Of a stretch of DNA of 64,000 nucleotides, positions 18,044-27,900 are shown piece by piece (the first letter of the stretch is position 1; each line of letters opens with the position of its first letter). This DNA comes from an uncultured Fibrobacter sp. (lineage in GTDB: Bacteria > Fibrobacterota > Fibrobacteria > Fibrobacterales > Fibrobacteraceae), in the NCBI RefSeq assembly GCF_947166265.1, contig NZ_CAMVDO010000015.1, positions 1 to 64,000 of the forward strand, written 5' to 3'. The notes beneath the pieces are model-generated. The model did no database searches, was not told the origin of the DNA, and saw only the letters and a program-made list of their open reading frames with translations. Made by a program: the position numbers and the translations under genes.

Positions 18044-21000
18044 ATGCTCAAAGAAAAATGGAAGAAACATCTCTTTGCCGGAATCGCTAGCTTGGTGGCG
18101 CTTGTCGTGTATGTGCTTACGATGGCCCCTACGGTGAGCTTCTGGGATTGCGGCGAATTTGTCGCCTGCGCCAATACGCTTGGCATTCCGCATCCTCCTG
18201 GAACGCCGTTCTTTGTGTTCCTTGCCCGTGCGGTAATTATTCTACTCCCGTTCGTAGAAGAAATCGCTAAGCGCGTGAACTACATTTCGGTGGTGAGCTC
18301 GGCGGCCACGGTTTACGTGACGGCTCTGTTTGCCTGGGAACTGTTGGCGACCGTCCTCAAGAGCGACGTCCTTGCCGAAAAGATTTCGGATAAGGTGCGT
18401 ACGGTGGTGCTTGCGACCGCAGCCCTGGTTGCGGGTTTCCTCCTCACTTTCTCGGACACCTTCTGGTTCAACGCGGTCGAAGCCGAAGTTTACGGCATCG
18501 CTATGTTCATCTTGATGCTCGTCTCTTACCTCGGCCTCGTTTGGTACAATAAGCGTAACGAAGCCTACAGCGACCGCATCCTTATTTTCATTTGCTACAT
18601 CGCCTTCCTTGGCGTGGGCGCGCATCTTTATACGATGCTCACGGTGCCTGCCGTATTCGCACTTCTCCTTGTTGCCGAACCTAAGAAAATTGTCGAACGC
18701 ATTCCTATCTGGATTACGGGTACACTCCTTTGTTCCGTCATCTACATGGTGTCTGCCTTTATTGAAATTTCGTTCGTATGCTTGATCGCCCTTTCGATCC
18801 TTTGCCTTGCAAAACCCATCAAGAACAAGGGTGTTCAGCGTAGCATGCGTCTTTCGCTTGCCTTTGCTTTCTTTGCCTTGATCGGCTATAGTACGCACCT
18901 CTACATTCCGATCCGTTCGGAACTGAACCCGATTATCGACGAAAACGACCCTGAAATCAATATTCGCGACGAGCAGGGTAACCTGCAGCTCGGTAACCTT
19001 TTCAAGGACGAAAACTGGGTTGCGTTCAACAACTTTATCGAACGTAAGCAGTACGGCTCCGAAAGCATGATTAGCCGTGCTTTCTACCGTCGTTCCCGTG
19101 TAAGCCACCAGTTCCTCTCGTTCCCGCACATGGGCTACGGTGGATACCAGATGGCTCAGTACCTGCCTTACAAGGTGGGCGACGTGAACTATGCGAACGG
19201 TGTCTATACCTTTGATGCTTCCGACAACCAGCCGATCGAACGCTTCGGTATCAAGTTCCCGACGCAGATGAGCTTCATGGGAGATGCGACTCTTCCGCAG
19301 TTTATCATGTTCTTGATTCTGAATGGCCTCTTGGTGATGGTTTGCGTGTTCGTTTGGAAACGCAACCGCAATATGGGCGTGTTTGTCTCGGTGCTTTATG
19401 CACTTTGCTCGCTTGGCCTGTTGTTCTACATCAACTTTGCCGACGGCACCCGCATGGAACAGCGTGAACACGACTACTGGGTGTCTGTCATGAGCAGGAA
19501 CGTGTCCGACTTGAATAGTCGCGGCATGGGCATTTCTGCACTTCCGGATCCGAACGAGCTGATCGATATGCGTCAGAATATCGAGTTCACCAAGATCCGT
19601 ATGGAAAACGTCAAGGCTCGTGGCGGAAACGACGCTCGCCTTGCCGAACTCCAGCGCGAACTCGACGGTTACATGAATTCCGCTGTGTGGCAGAACTGGC
19701 AGAAGATTGAAAGTGGCTTTGCCCAGGTGGGAAGCCGCGCCCCGTTCCCGGATGCCGTTCATCTGGAAGTCCGCGAACGTGACTACTTCTATACGCCGGC
19801 CTTCATTTTCATGAGCATGATTTACGGTATCGGTGCCGGTATCCTCGTGTTCCTCTGCGCAACGTCTTCGTTTGCGGCCTTTGCAAATCCGGTTGCCGCC
19901 CTTCTGGTTGCGGTTTCCTTCCTGATTCCTTGCATTTCGAACTACAAGGAACATGACCGCTCGGGTCTTTGGGTTCCTTGGGACTATGCGTATAACTTGC
20001 TGAATAGCTGCCGTCCGAACGCGATTCTTTTCACGAACGGAGATAACGATACCTTCCCGCTGTGGTTCGCTCAGGAAGTTGCCGGCATCCGTAAGGACGT
20101 GCGCGTGGTGAACCTTTCTCTGGGTAACACCGACTGGTATATTAAGCAGATGCTCACGAACGAGCCGATTCTCAAGCTCAGCTACGACAAGGCTGCCATT
20201 GACCGTGACATGGTGCTTGACAACAGCTCTGCTTCTAACCCGAACCATCAGGTTGCGACTTGGGTGAAGAACGCGCAGCGCCTGATGCCGCAGCTCAAGA
20301 ACCGTATCGATGCCATGGAAGGTCAGCAGCTTTCTCCGGCCGATTCCGCGAAGCTCATGCAGTTCAAGGTGCATTACCAGGTGTGGGATGCCTTTACCGA
20401 ATGGGCCGCTCGTACCCGCAGCGGTATGATGCTTACGCAGCATAAGCTGGTGATTGACCTTGCTCTCCAGAACATGGACAAGCCGATTGAAATTTCGACG
20501 ACCGTCGGTACTTCCAACTTCATGGGACTTGAAAAGTACATGGTGCAGGAAGGCATGGTCTACAATTTTGTGAAGGGTGACCTGAATCCGAAGCGTAATG
20601 CCTTCGATGCAAAGTACACGGCGGATCTCATTGATTCCGTGTTCAAGTTCCGTGGCCTTGGAGACGGTACGGCCTATATCAACGACGAAACGATTCGTTT
20701 GCTTTCGGGTTATGTGTCGCTTTACCTGCAGATTTCTTTCGATGCCCGCGACAAGATTTCGACGCTTCGCAACAGCCATCCGTTTACGGCTGAAAAGAAG
20801 GCTCAGGTGGATAGCCTTGCAGCCTCTGCTGCAAAGTATCTCGAAATGGGTATGAAGCAGTTCCCCTCGGAATGGCGCAATTACTGGGCAGCCGCATTCG
20901 TGTACGAAGCAGCGGGTGAAAAGGCTAAGGCTCAGGAAGTGCTGAACCGCGGACTTGAAAATGTTCCGGCATACGAAGAAGGCGGACGTGCACGACTCCT

Positions 21001-21133
21001 GATGAGTGGCCGTCAGATCGAACAGATGTCCGACGAACCTTTGAAAGTTGAGGAAAGTGCTCCCGCTGAACAGCTCGATTCCGCAGAAAAGGATTCTGCA
21101 AAGGAACCTGCGGTTGTTGCAGCGGCAAACTAA
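18044..21133 (+). CDS. DUF2723 polytopic membrane protein, glycosyltransferase-like
   Basis: 1029 residues from the ATG two bases after the nusB stop. The N-terminal part has repeated transmembrane helices and the DUF2723 signature APTVSFWDCGEFVACANTLGIPHPPGTPFF. The conserved Asp-Cys-Gly-Glu and Pro-rich loop resembles the acidic extracytoplasmic loop of PMT-type glycosyltransferases, which use polyprenyl-linked sugars. A long soluble middle and C-terminal region includes NGDNDTFPLWFAQEV and a TPR-like end (NYWAAAFVYEAAGEKAKAQEVLNRGL). The two polyprenyl-phosphate sugar synthase-like genes downstream could supply its donor, suggesting a protein glycosylation or surface glycan role. Confidence 0.8.
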   Translation: MLKEKWKKHLFAGIASLVALVVYVLTMAPTVSFWDCGEFVACANTLGIPHPPGTPFFVFLARAVIILLPFVEEIAKRVNYISVVSSAATVYVTALFAWELLATVLKSDVLAEKISDKVRTVVLATAALVAGFLLTFSDTFWFNAVEAEVYGIAMFILMLVSYLGLVWYNKRNEAYSDRILIFICYIAFLGVGAHLYTMLTVPAVFALLLVAEPKKIVERIPIWITGTLLCSVIYMVSAFIEISFVCLIALSILCLAKPIKNKGVQRSMRLSLAFAFFALIGYSTHLYIPIRSELNPIIDENDPEINIRDEQGNLQLGNLFKDENWVAFNNFIERKQYGSESMISRAFYRRSRVSHQFLSFPHMGYGGYQMAQYLPYKVGDVNYANGVYTFDASDNQPIERFGIKFPTQMSFMGDATLPQFIMFLILNGLLVMVCVFVWKRNRNMGVFVSVLYALCSLGLLFYINFADGTRMEQREHDYWVSVMSRNVSDLNSRGMGISALPDPNELIDMRQNIEFTKIRMENVKARGGNDARLAELQRELDGYMNSAVWQNWQKIESGFAQVGSRAPFPDAVHLEVRERDYFYTPAFIFMSMIYGIGAGILVFLCATSSFAAFANPVAALLVAVSFLIPCISNYKEHDRSGLWVPWDYAYNLLNSCRPNAILFTNGDNDTFPLWFAQEVAGIRKDVRVVNLSLGNTDWYIKQMLTNEPILKLSYDKAAIDRDMVLDNSSASNPNHQVATWVKNAQRLMPQLKNRIDAMEGQQLSPADSAKLMQFKVHYQVWDAFTEWAARTRSGMMLTQHKLVIDLALQNMDKPIEISTTVGTSNFMGLEKYMVQEGMVYNFVKGDLNPKRNAFDAKYTADLIDSVFKFRGLGDGTAYINDETIRLLSGYVSLYLQISFDARDKISTLRNSHPFTAEKKAQVDSLAASAAKYLEMGMKQFPSEWRNYWAAAFVYEAAGEKAKAQEVLNRGLENVPAYEEGGRARLLMSGRQIEQMSDEPLKVEESAPAEQLDSAEKDSAKEPAVVAAAN

Positions 21134-21173
21134 CAACTTGATTGACGTTTAGAGTTTTGGTAAGAGGTTTTTC

Positions 21174-22109
21174 ATGGATTTGAGTCTTGTCATTCCCGTT
21201 AAAGAAGAAAGCGAAAACCTTCCGGAGCTTTTCAAGGAGATTGTTGCGGCAATCGAACCGACGGGATTTTCGTTCGAAGTCATTGTCATCGATGACGGTA
21301 GCCGAGACAATACCTGGGAAGTGATTGAAAACATGTCCAAGGAGTATTCCTTTATCCGGGCCTTCCGTTTCCAGTTCAACTGCGGAAAGGCTGCCGGACT
21401 TGCTTTCGGTTTCTCCAAGGCACGCGGCAAGTACGTGGCGACTTTGGACGGCGACTTGCAGGACGATCCTCTTGAAATTCCGAAGATGATCAAGATTCTT
21501 GAAAGCGGTTACGATCTGGTTTCGGGTTGGAAAATCCGTCGCCTCGATCCGTGGCACAAGACCTGGCCTTCTAAGTTGTTCAACTTGACGGTTTCCATGG
21601 TCTGTGGCCAGCGTCTGCATGACTTTAACTGCGGCATCAAGGCTTACCGTAGCTCCGTGGTGCGCTTTATTCACCTGTATGGCGACTACCACCGCTTTAT
21701 CCCGGTGATGGCCAAGTGGCAGGGATTCCGCATTACCGAAATGCCGGTCGCTCACCGCGCGCGTGTCCACGGTGTGTCCAAGTACGGCGTTTCTCGCCTG
21801 GTGTCCGGTTTCCTTGACTTGGTTTCGCTCATGTTTATGCGGAGCTTTGCTTCCAAGCCGCTCCATTTCTTTGGACTCCTCGGTCTCATTTTTATGCTCA
21901 TCGGTTTTGGCGTTTCGGGCTACTTTGGCTACGAATGGCTGCAGACGGGAGCGCTCCATGTGCGTCCGCTCCTTTTGGCGGGTGGATTCTCGCTAGTGAT
22001 GGGGGTGCAGTTCATGTCGCTTGGCCTTTTGGGCGAAATGATGAACGGAAGCAAGAAACAGAGCTATCCTGTGGCCGAATCGATTCGAGAAATTGTAGAT
22101 TTAGGGTAG
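21174..22109 (+). CDS. family 2 glycosyltransferase with C-terminal helices (GtrB/DPM-like)
   Basis: 311 residues. The GT-A domain starts LSLVIPVKEESENLPELF and has VIDDGSRDNTW, ATLDGDLQDDP (DxD-type) and NCGIKAYRS. Two transmembrane helices follow at about 235-290. This is the plan of polyprenyl-phosphate glucosyl- or mannosyltransferases such as GtrB, which make lipid-linked sugar donors at the inner membrane. It is in line with the DUF2723 gene upstream and another GT2 gene 13 nt downstream. Confidence 0.85.
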   Translation: MDLSLVIPVKEESENLPELFKEIVAAIEPTGFSFEVIVIDDGSRDNTWEVIENMSKEYSFIRAFRFQFNCGKAAGLAFGFSKARGKYVATLDGDLQDDPLEIPKMIKILESGYDLVSGWKIRRLDPWHKTWPSKLFNLTVSMVCGQRLHDFNCGIKAYRSSVVRFIHLYGDYHRFIPVMAKWQGFRITEMPVAHRARVHGVSKYGVSRLVSGFLDLVSLMFMRSFASKPLHFFGLLGLIFMLIGFGVSGYFGYEWLQTGALHVRPLLLAGGFSLVMGVQFMSLGLLGEMMNGSKKQSYPVAESIREIVDLG

Positions 22110-22122
22110 GAGAAAATAGTTT

Positions 22123-22836
22123 ATGGCGTATCCTAAAAGTTTGGTGATTGTTCCGACCTATAACGAGAAGGAAAACATCCTGCTCATTATGGCGGAAATT
22201 TTAAAGCAGAATGAATGTCTTGAAATCCTCGTGGTGGACGATGGCAGTCCCGATGGCACGGGTGATATGGTCGAAGAGGAATCGAAGAAGAATCCTCGTG
22301 TGCATCTGATCCGCCGCAAGGGCAAGATGGGCCTTGGTTCGGCCTACGTGACGGGTTTCAAGTGGGCGCTCGAACGCGATTATGAACGCGTGTTCGAAAT
22401 GGACGCTGACTTTAGCCATTGCCCGACCGACTTGAACCGTTTCCTGGAAACGGCCGAAAGTGCGGACCTTGTACTCGGTAGCCGTTACCAGAATCACCGT
22501 ATTAGCGTGGTGAACTGGGACCTGCGTCGCCTGATTCTGAGCTACGGGGCAAACGTCTATACCCGCATTGTGACGGGACTTCCGATTAGCGATGCGACGG
22601 GCGGTTTCAAGTGTTTCCGCCGCGAAGCCCTGCAGGCCCTGAACCTCGACAAGATGAAGAGCGACGGATACTGCTTCCAGATCGAGACGACTTTCAAGAT
22701 TTGGAAGAAGGGACTTTGCGTCAAGGAAATTCCTATCGTGTTTACGGACCGTACCCGTGGAACTTCCAAGATGAGCGGCGGCATTATTTCCGAAGCTTTC
22801 TTCCTGGTTCTTAAACTCCGCCTAGGACTTGCTTAG
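22123..22836 (+). CDS. polyprenol monophosphomannose synthase-like GT2
   Basis: 237 residues, soluble. It starts PKSLVIVPTYNEKENI and has VVDDGSPDGTGDMV, MDADFSHCPTDL, LGSRYQ, SDATGGFKCFRR and FTDRTRGTSKM, the pattern of Dpm1/Ppm1 enzymes that transfer a hexose from NDP-sugar to polyprenyl phosphate. SD GTAGGAG precedes it. Together with the previous GT2 and the DUF2723 protein it suggests a lipid-linked monosaccharide pathway. Confidence 0.87.
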   Translation: MAYPKSLVIVPTYNEKENILLIMAEILKQNECLEILVVDDGSPDGTGDMVEEESKKNPRVHLIRRKGKMGLGSAYVTGFKWALERDYERVFEMDADFSHCPTDLNRFLETAESADLVLGSRYQNHRISVVNWDLRRLILSYGANVYTRIVTGLPISDATGGFKCFRREALQALNLDKMKSDGYCFQIETTFKIWKKGLCVKEIPIVFTDRTRGTSKMSGGIISEAFFLVLKLRLGLA

Positions 22837-22972
22837 CTATGAGGTCGCTTCGCTTTGAGTGATGAGCTTGCCTTGCTTTGCAAGGCTCTGAGTACATTTG
22901 CAAAAAGCATTAATCTGAATAACAAACTACTAGGACTCATACCTTAAAGCATCCCATAGGGATGCGAGCTCA
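22834..22972. repeat. dispersed hairpin repeat (AGCTATGAG ... CTCATACC-hairpin-GAGCTCA)
   Basis: The gap between two GT genes starts AGCTATGAGGTCG, has CTTTGAGT, a 7-3-7 hairpin GCCTTGC-TTT-GCAAGGC (22870-22886), CTCATACC (22936-22943), a second 7-3-7 hairpin GCATCCC-ATA-GGGATGC and then GAGCTCA. The same ordered words occur at 50303-50431 with different hairpin arms. Confidence 0.7.
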
Positions 22973-22987
22973 ACCCCCGAAACCTCT

Positions 22988-24571
22988 ATGTATTCCTGCT
23001 CCATCATTATCGTTGCCTATAATTCCTGCGACTTTATCCCTGCGTGTCTAAAGTCTATCCGTGATGCATGCGAAAATGTGGATGCCCAGGTGATTGTGCT
23101 GGACAATGGTTCGGAATCGCCGATTCTCCCCGAGATCAAGGCGTTTTTCCCGGAAGTGCAGTGGATTGATTCCAAGGTGAATCTGGGGTTCGGCAAGGGC
23201 TGCAATTTGGCCGAAAAGCAGGCGACCAAGCCCTACCTTTTCTTTATCAATCCGGATACGGTTGTTTCCCGCGATTCGTTTACCAAGGTGCTCGACTTTA
23301 TGGAAGAACACCCCGAATCGGGCACGGTCGGCTGCCGTATCTTGAACGAAGACGGGTCCATTCAGTGGGCATGTCGCCGTTCTTTCCCGACTCCGATTTC
23401 GGCAATATCCAAGACGATCGGTCTAGCCTCGTTTTTCCCGAAGAGCAAGCTCTTGGCGAGCTACAATATGACCTACGCCGACCCTGACGAAATGACCGAG
23501 GTCGATGCCATTAGCGGTTCGTTCTTCTGCATCCGTCGGGACCTCTACGAAAAGCTGGGTGGGTTCGACGAAGACTTTTTCATGTATGGCGAAGACCTGG
23601 ACCTGTGCTTTAGGACCAAGGCGGCGGGTTTCAAGAATTACTACACGCCCTCGACCAATATTCTGCATTTCAAGGGACAAAGCTGCCGTACGCGTCGACT
23701 GGGGTCTTACGTGGACTTTTACCAGGCGATGATTCTCTATGTCAAAAAGCATAGGGACCAGTACTGGATTCCGATTTTCCTGGTGACGACTGGTATTGTC
23801 TTTGCTGCGTTTGTGGGGATGTTCTCGAGGCTGATTCCTAGGTTCTGGAAAATTTTCCTGGACGTGGGTGCGGTTGCCATTGCTTCCCTGTTGACGCTTT
23901 CGTATTGCAGGCTTCCGGCAGGGGAGTCCCTGTGGAAAACCGATTTTGTCGACTGGAAATGGCTTGCTGTCTTTGCGGTGATAAACATCGTTCTGCTGGC
24001 CTGCAAGGGGGAATACAGCAGCGCAAGCTTGCGGGGCTTTTCGTTCATTAAGACCCTGGTTTCGATTAACCTTGTGGCAAGTGTCGCCTCTTTCTTTTAT
24101 GACAAGAGCCAGGCGGTGGTTCCTCACTATGGTTTGTTAGCGCTTGGGCTTTTGACCGTTGTATTCTTGATTGCCTGGCGCCGCATTGCATTTTGGATAA
24201 ACTATTTCTATCGTATTTTTGCAAAAAAACGTCACCGTTCCATTCTGCTCGGCGGCTCCGAAGATTCCCTGCAGTCCTGGTTTGACCGTTACAATGTCAT
24301 TCCGGGAATTGAAATTCTCGGTTGCGTGAGTGGCGAACCGGAAAAGGTCTCCGAAGAAAACCGCCAGCACCTGCTCGGAAACGTTTCTTCGATGGAATCC
24401 ATTTGCAACCGTACCGGTTGTCGTGAACTTTTGGTGGTGTCCAACTTGTCGGGGTATCGTGAACCTTTCGACATTCATTGGCTGGATAGTCTCGGTTTAC
24501 GTGTGTTTTTGCTAATCGGAAACGCCAAAGAGGGCGATTTTGCCCTTGTAAACCTGAAATATTTGCACTAA
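22988..24571 (+). CDS. GT2 glycosyltransferase fused to the membrane/Rossmann half of a polyprenyl glycosylphosphotransferase
   Basis: 527 residues. Residues about 1-250 are a WbbL-like GT2 domain (SIIIVAYNSCDFIPACL, VNLGFGKGCN, FFINPDTVV, FFMYGEDLDLCFRTKAAGF). A stretch of several transmembrane helices (about 255-400) follows. Residues about 405-527 (RHRSILLGGSEDSLQSW, LLVVSNLSGYREPF, LGLRVFLLIG) resemble the CoA-binding-like region found between the helices and the catalytic domain in WbaP/WcaJ enzymes. No phosphoglycosyl transferase catalytic motif is present. It may add a sugar such as rhamnose to a lipid-linked glycan. No SD is obvious; a hairpin repeat abuts the start. Confidence 0.75.
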   Translation: MYSCSIIIVAYNSCDFIPACLKSIRDACENVDAQVIVLDNGSESPILPEIKAFFPEVQWIDSKVNLGFGKGCNLAEKQATKPYLFFINPDTVVSRDSFTKVLDFMEEHPESGTVGCRILNEDGSIQWACRRSFPTPISAISKTIGLASFFPKSKLLASYNMTYADPDEMTEVDAISGSFFCIRRDLYEKLGGFDEDFFMYGEDLDLCFRTKAAGFKNYYTPSTNILHFKGQSCRTRRLGSYVDFYQAMILYVKKHRDQYWIPIFLVTTGIVFAAFVGMFSRLIPRFWKIFLDVGAVAIASLLTLSYCRLPAGESLWKTDFVDWKWLAVFAVINIVLLACKGEYSSASLRGFSFIKTLVSINLVASVASFFYDKSQAVVPHYGLLALGLLTVVFLIAWRRIAFWINYFYRIFAKKRHRSILLGGSEDSLQSWFDRYNVIPGIEILGCVSGEPEKVSEENRQHLLGNVSSMESICNRTGCRELLVVSNLSGYREPFDIHWLDSLGLRVFLLIGNAKEGDFALVNLKYLH

Positions 24572-24652
24572 AACACTAAATCCCTATTTTTTCTTTACTC
24601 ATTGCACAAAAAGATGTTATTTTTTGTGTAAGTATTTGATTATTAAGGTTTT

Positions 24653-24898
24653 ATGTTCGATACTACTCTTTTGGATATTCTGTGCTGCCCTGAAACAAGG
24701 GGTAAGCTTAAGTTGGCGTCTGACGAATGTCTCGCTAAGTTGAACAATGCTATTTCTGCCGGTACGCTCAAGAACGTTGCTGGAGAAACCGTTTCTGACC
24801 CCATGACCGAGGCTCTTACGACCGAAGACGGTTCTAGGGTGTATCCTGTACGCGAAGGGATTCCTGTCCTTTTGGCGGACGAAGCAATTTTGCTCTAA
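24653..24898 (+). CDS. Trm112-like small protein
   Basis: 81 residues. The pattern TLLDILCCPETRGKL near the start and DGSRVYPVREGIPVLLADEAI at the end matches the Trm112/UPF0434 family. Its eukaryotic member activates methyltransferases and its bacterial members are largely uncharacterised. Only the first Cys pair region is recognisable (CCPETRG), so the zinc site looks incomplete. SD AAGG precedes the ATG. It is 9 nt upstream of the acidic TPR protein gene and could be co-transcribed with pilT. Confidence 0.75.
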   Translation: MFDTTLLDILCCPETRGKLKLASDECLAKLNNAISAGTLKNVAGETVSDPMTEALTTEDGSRVYPVREGIPVLLADEAILL

Positions 24899-24907
24899 GA
24901 GGTGATT

Positions 24908-27900
24908 ATGGCGGTAACGTTGGATTCCCTTAAAAAGTCTATTGGTAAGAAAAATGCCAATTCTAGGGCCTTTGCATGGCTTGCAGATCTTGAACGCGAA
25001 GCGGGGGATCTGGATAAGGCTTTGCAGAGGGTCGATGGCGGACTTACGCTTTATCCGAACGACGTGGCGGCAATGCTTGTCCGCGCAAAGATCCTGTTCC
25101 AAAAGGAAAGCTACGACTCCTGCGTAGAGGAATGCGAAAAGGTCCTGATCGTTGATCCGTTCAACCTGGCTGCGCAGCAGATTATGGGCGACGCCTATGA
25201 CAAGCTCGAAAACATCGGTGAACGAAACGTCTGCTACCGTCGTCTGCACGACATGGATCCGCTGAACACCTTCTGGAAAGACGAATACGATGTGGTGGTG
25301 GGAAGTGTCGCTGCGGCTGCTATGGCCGGGGAAATTTCCGATACCGACTTCAGTATGCCGGGTGAAAACGGCTCGATGGACATGAGCGACGAATTCAAGA
25401 TGGACGCTCCGTCGGATGAGTTTAATCTGGATGAACCGCAAGCGGCGGAAGGCGCTCCCCAGGGTGAAGATTTCTCTGTGGATGGAGCTGCTGAAAGCGA
25501 CGATCCGTTTGCCGCCCTTGCCTCTATGATGCCCGGTAGCGATGATGCCGACGATTCTGCCATGGAGGACTTGTCCGCATCGCTTGATTCTGCCCTTGAT
25601 TCTATCGCGGTGAATCCTCCCGAACAGGAAATGGAAGAATTCCCTGCGGACGAGAACATTTCTGTTAGCGATGTTGGTTCGGCGCTGTCCGACATGTTTG
25701 GTCTGGACGATGACCTCGAACCGGAGGAAACGTCTCAGCCGGCCGCATCCGCCGATACGGATATTCCTGAAAGTATTGACGACAGTGCCGAGGCGAATGT
25801 GTCGAGCGTATTCAGCTCGACTCCTGTTGAAGCTCCGGCCTCAACCGATTCTGACGAACCGACGACAATCGACAATGCGTTTGACTCCATCTTCGGTGAA
25901 GACGAACTCCCCGAAGAAAAGCCGCAGGACGCGGCTCCGGAAACTGCACAGGAATCGGCACAAGACGAAGCCGCCTTTACGCTCGATGAGCCTGCAGCCG
26001 AAGAGGGTGGTCTGTTTGAAAAGTCTGCCGATGCCGACATGAACTTGACGGGCGAATGGTCTCCGAGTCCGACTCCGGCAGTCGAAGATAGCTCCGATGA
26101 AGTTCTGGACATCGATGCTCCTGCAGAAGCACCCGAAGCAGCAACTCCTGTAGCGGAAGCTCCGGCTGCTGCGGCCGATGAACCGACGACGATCGACAAT
26201 GCGTTTGATTCCATCTTCGGTGAAGACGAACTCCCCGAAGAAAAACCGCAGGAAACGGCTCCAGAAGTTGCTCAGGAAGAATCGGCACAGGACGATTCCG
26301 CCTTTACGCTCGATGAGCCGGCTGCCGAAGAGGGCGGTCTGTTTGAAAAGTCTGCCGATGCCGACATGAACTTGACGGGCGATTGGTCTCCGAGTCCTGC
26401 ACCGGCAGTCGAAGAAAGCTCCGATGAAGTTCTTGATATCGATGCGCCTGCAGAAGAAAGTCTCTCGCTGGATGAAACGCCCGCAGAAACTCCTGCAGCT
26501 GAAGCTTCTGTAGAGGAAGCTCCGGCAGTTGAAACTCCGGCTGCCGTAGCCGATGAACCGACGACGATCGACAATGCTTTTGATTCCATCTTCGGTGAAG
26601 ATGAACTCCCCGAAGAAAAGCCGCAGGATGCGGCTCCGGAAGCTGCTCAGGAAGAATCGTCACAGGACGATGCCGCCTTTACGCTCGATGAACCTGCCGC
26701 CGAAGAGGGCGGTCTGTTTGAAAAGTCCGCGGATGCCGACATGAACTTGACTGGCGATTGGTCTCCGAGTCCTGTTCCGGCGGAGGATGAGGCTCCTGTT
26801 GCCGAAACCGCTCCTGCACCGGCAGATGAAGTTCTTGATGTAGCTGCAGCCGATGAAAGCCTTGATCTGGAGGCTCCTGCGGACGAAACTCTTTCGCTTG
26901 ATGAAACGCCTGCGGAAGAATCCCTGTCGTTGGATGACATTAAACTGGATAACGTTGCTCCTGCTGCCGAAGAATCCACTCCTGTTACTTTGGACGAAAT
27001 TCCAGCGGAAACGGAAACCGTGGAAACGGCTTCTGAACAGGAAGTTGCCGCTTCTACTGAAGCTCCTGCGGAAACGAAGCCTGCAGACGATGGCTTTAGT
27101 GTAGATAGCGCTTTTGATTCGCTGTTTGGAACCGAAGACGATATTCCCGAAGAAAAACCGCAGACTGAAAATGTTGAAGAAGCCCCTGCAGAAGAATCGG
27201 CTAGTCTTGCGGAACAGGTGAATCAGGCTGAATCCGAACTCGAAATGCCCGAAGTCAAGGAAGAACAGTCCGATATTGCAAAGGAAATGGGCGGTGCTTT
27301 CGCTTCGATGTTCGGCGACGACGACGATCTGGATTTGCCTGTTTCTAAGGGAGAAGCCGAAGCTCCGGCGGAAAATAGTCAGGAAGCGACCGGTGCCTTG
27401 ATTGAAGAATCTTTTGGAAAGGCTAGCGAAGACGAAATCTCTGATGATCTGGATGCTTCGTTCGATAGCTTGTTCGGAAAGGACGATAGTCTGGAAGAAG
27501 ACCTTACAGTTCCCGCCGAAGAAAAGCCTGCCGCAGAAACTCCTGCTGCAACGGGAATGGCGACGGAACAGCCGAAGGATCTGGATTCCCTGGAATCCGA
27601 AGTTTCCGGTGCGTTCAAGGGACTTTTCGATATGGATGACGACGCTCTTCCCGAAGAAAAGCCGTCGAACAATGGTGTCGATTTCTTGATGTCCGGAGAT
27701 TCCGATGATGAAATTTCGGCCGGTCTTATCAATAATCCCGATGCTCCCCTTGACCGTGGCGCTCACGATTTGGATGAAAGTCTGAATACCCGGACGCTTG
27801 CTGAAATTTATTTCGATCAGGGACTTTATGGCAAGGCTCTTGAAATTTACAAGGATCTGGTACAGAAAGAACCTGAAAACGAAGATATTGCTGCCCGTAT

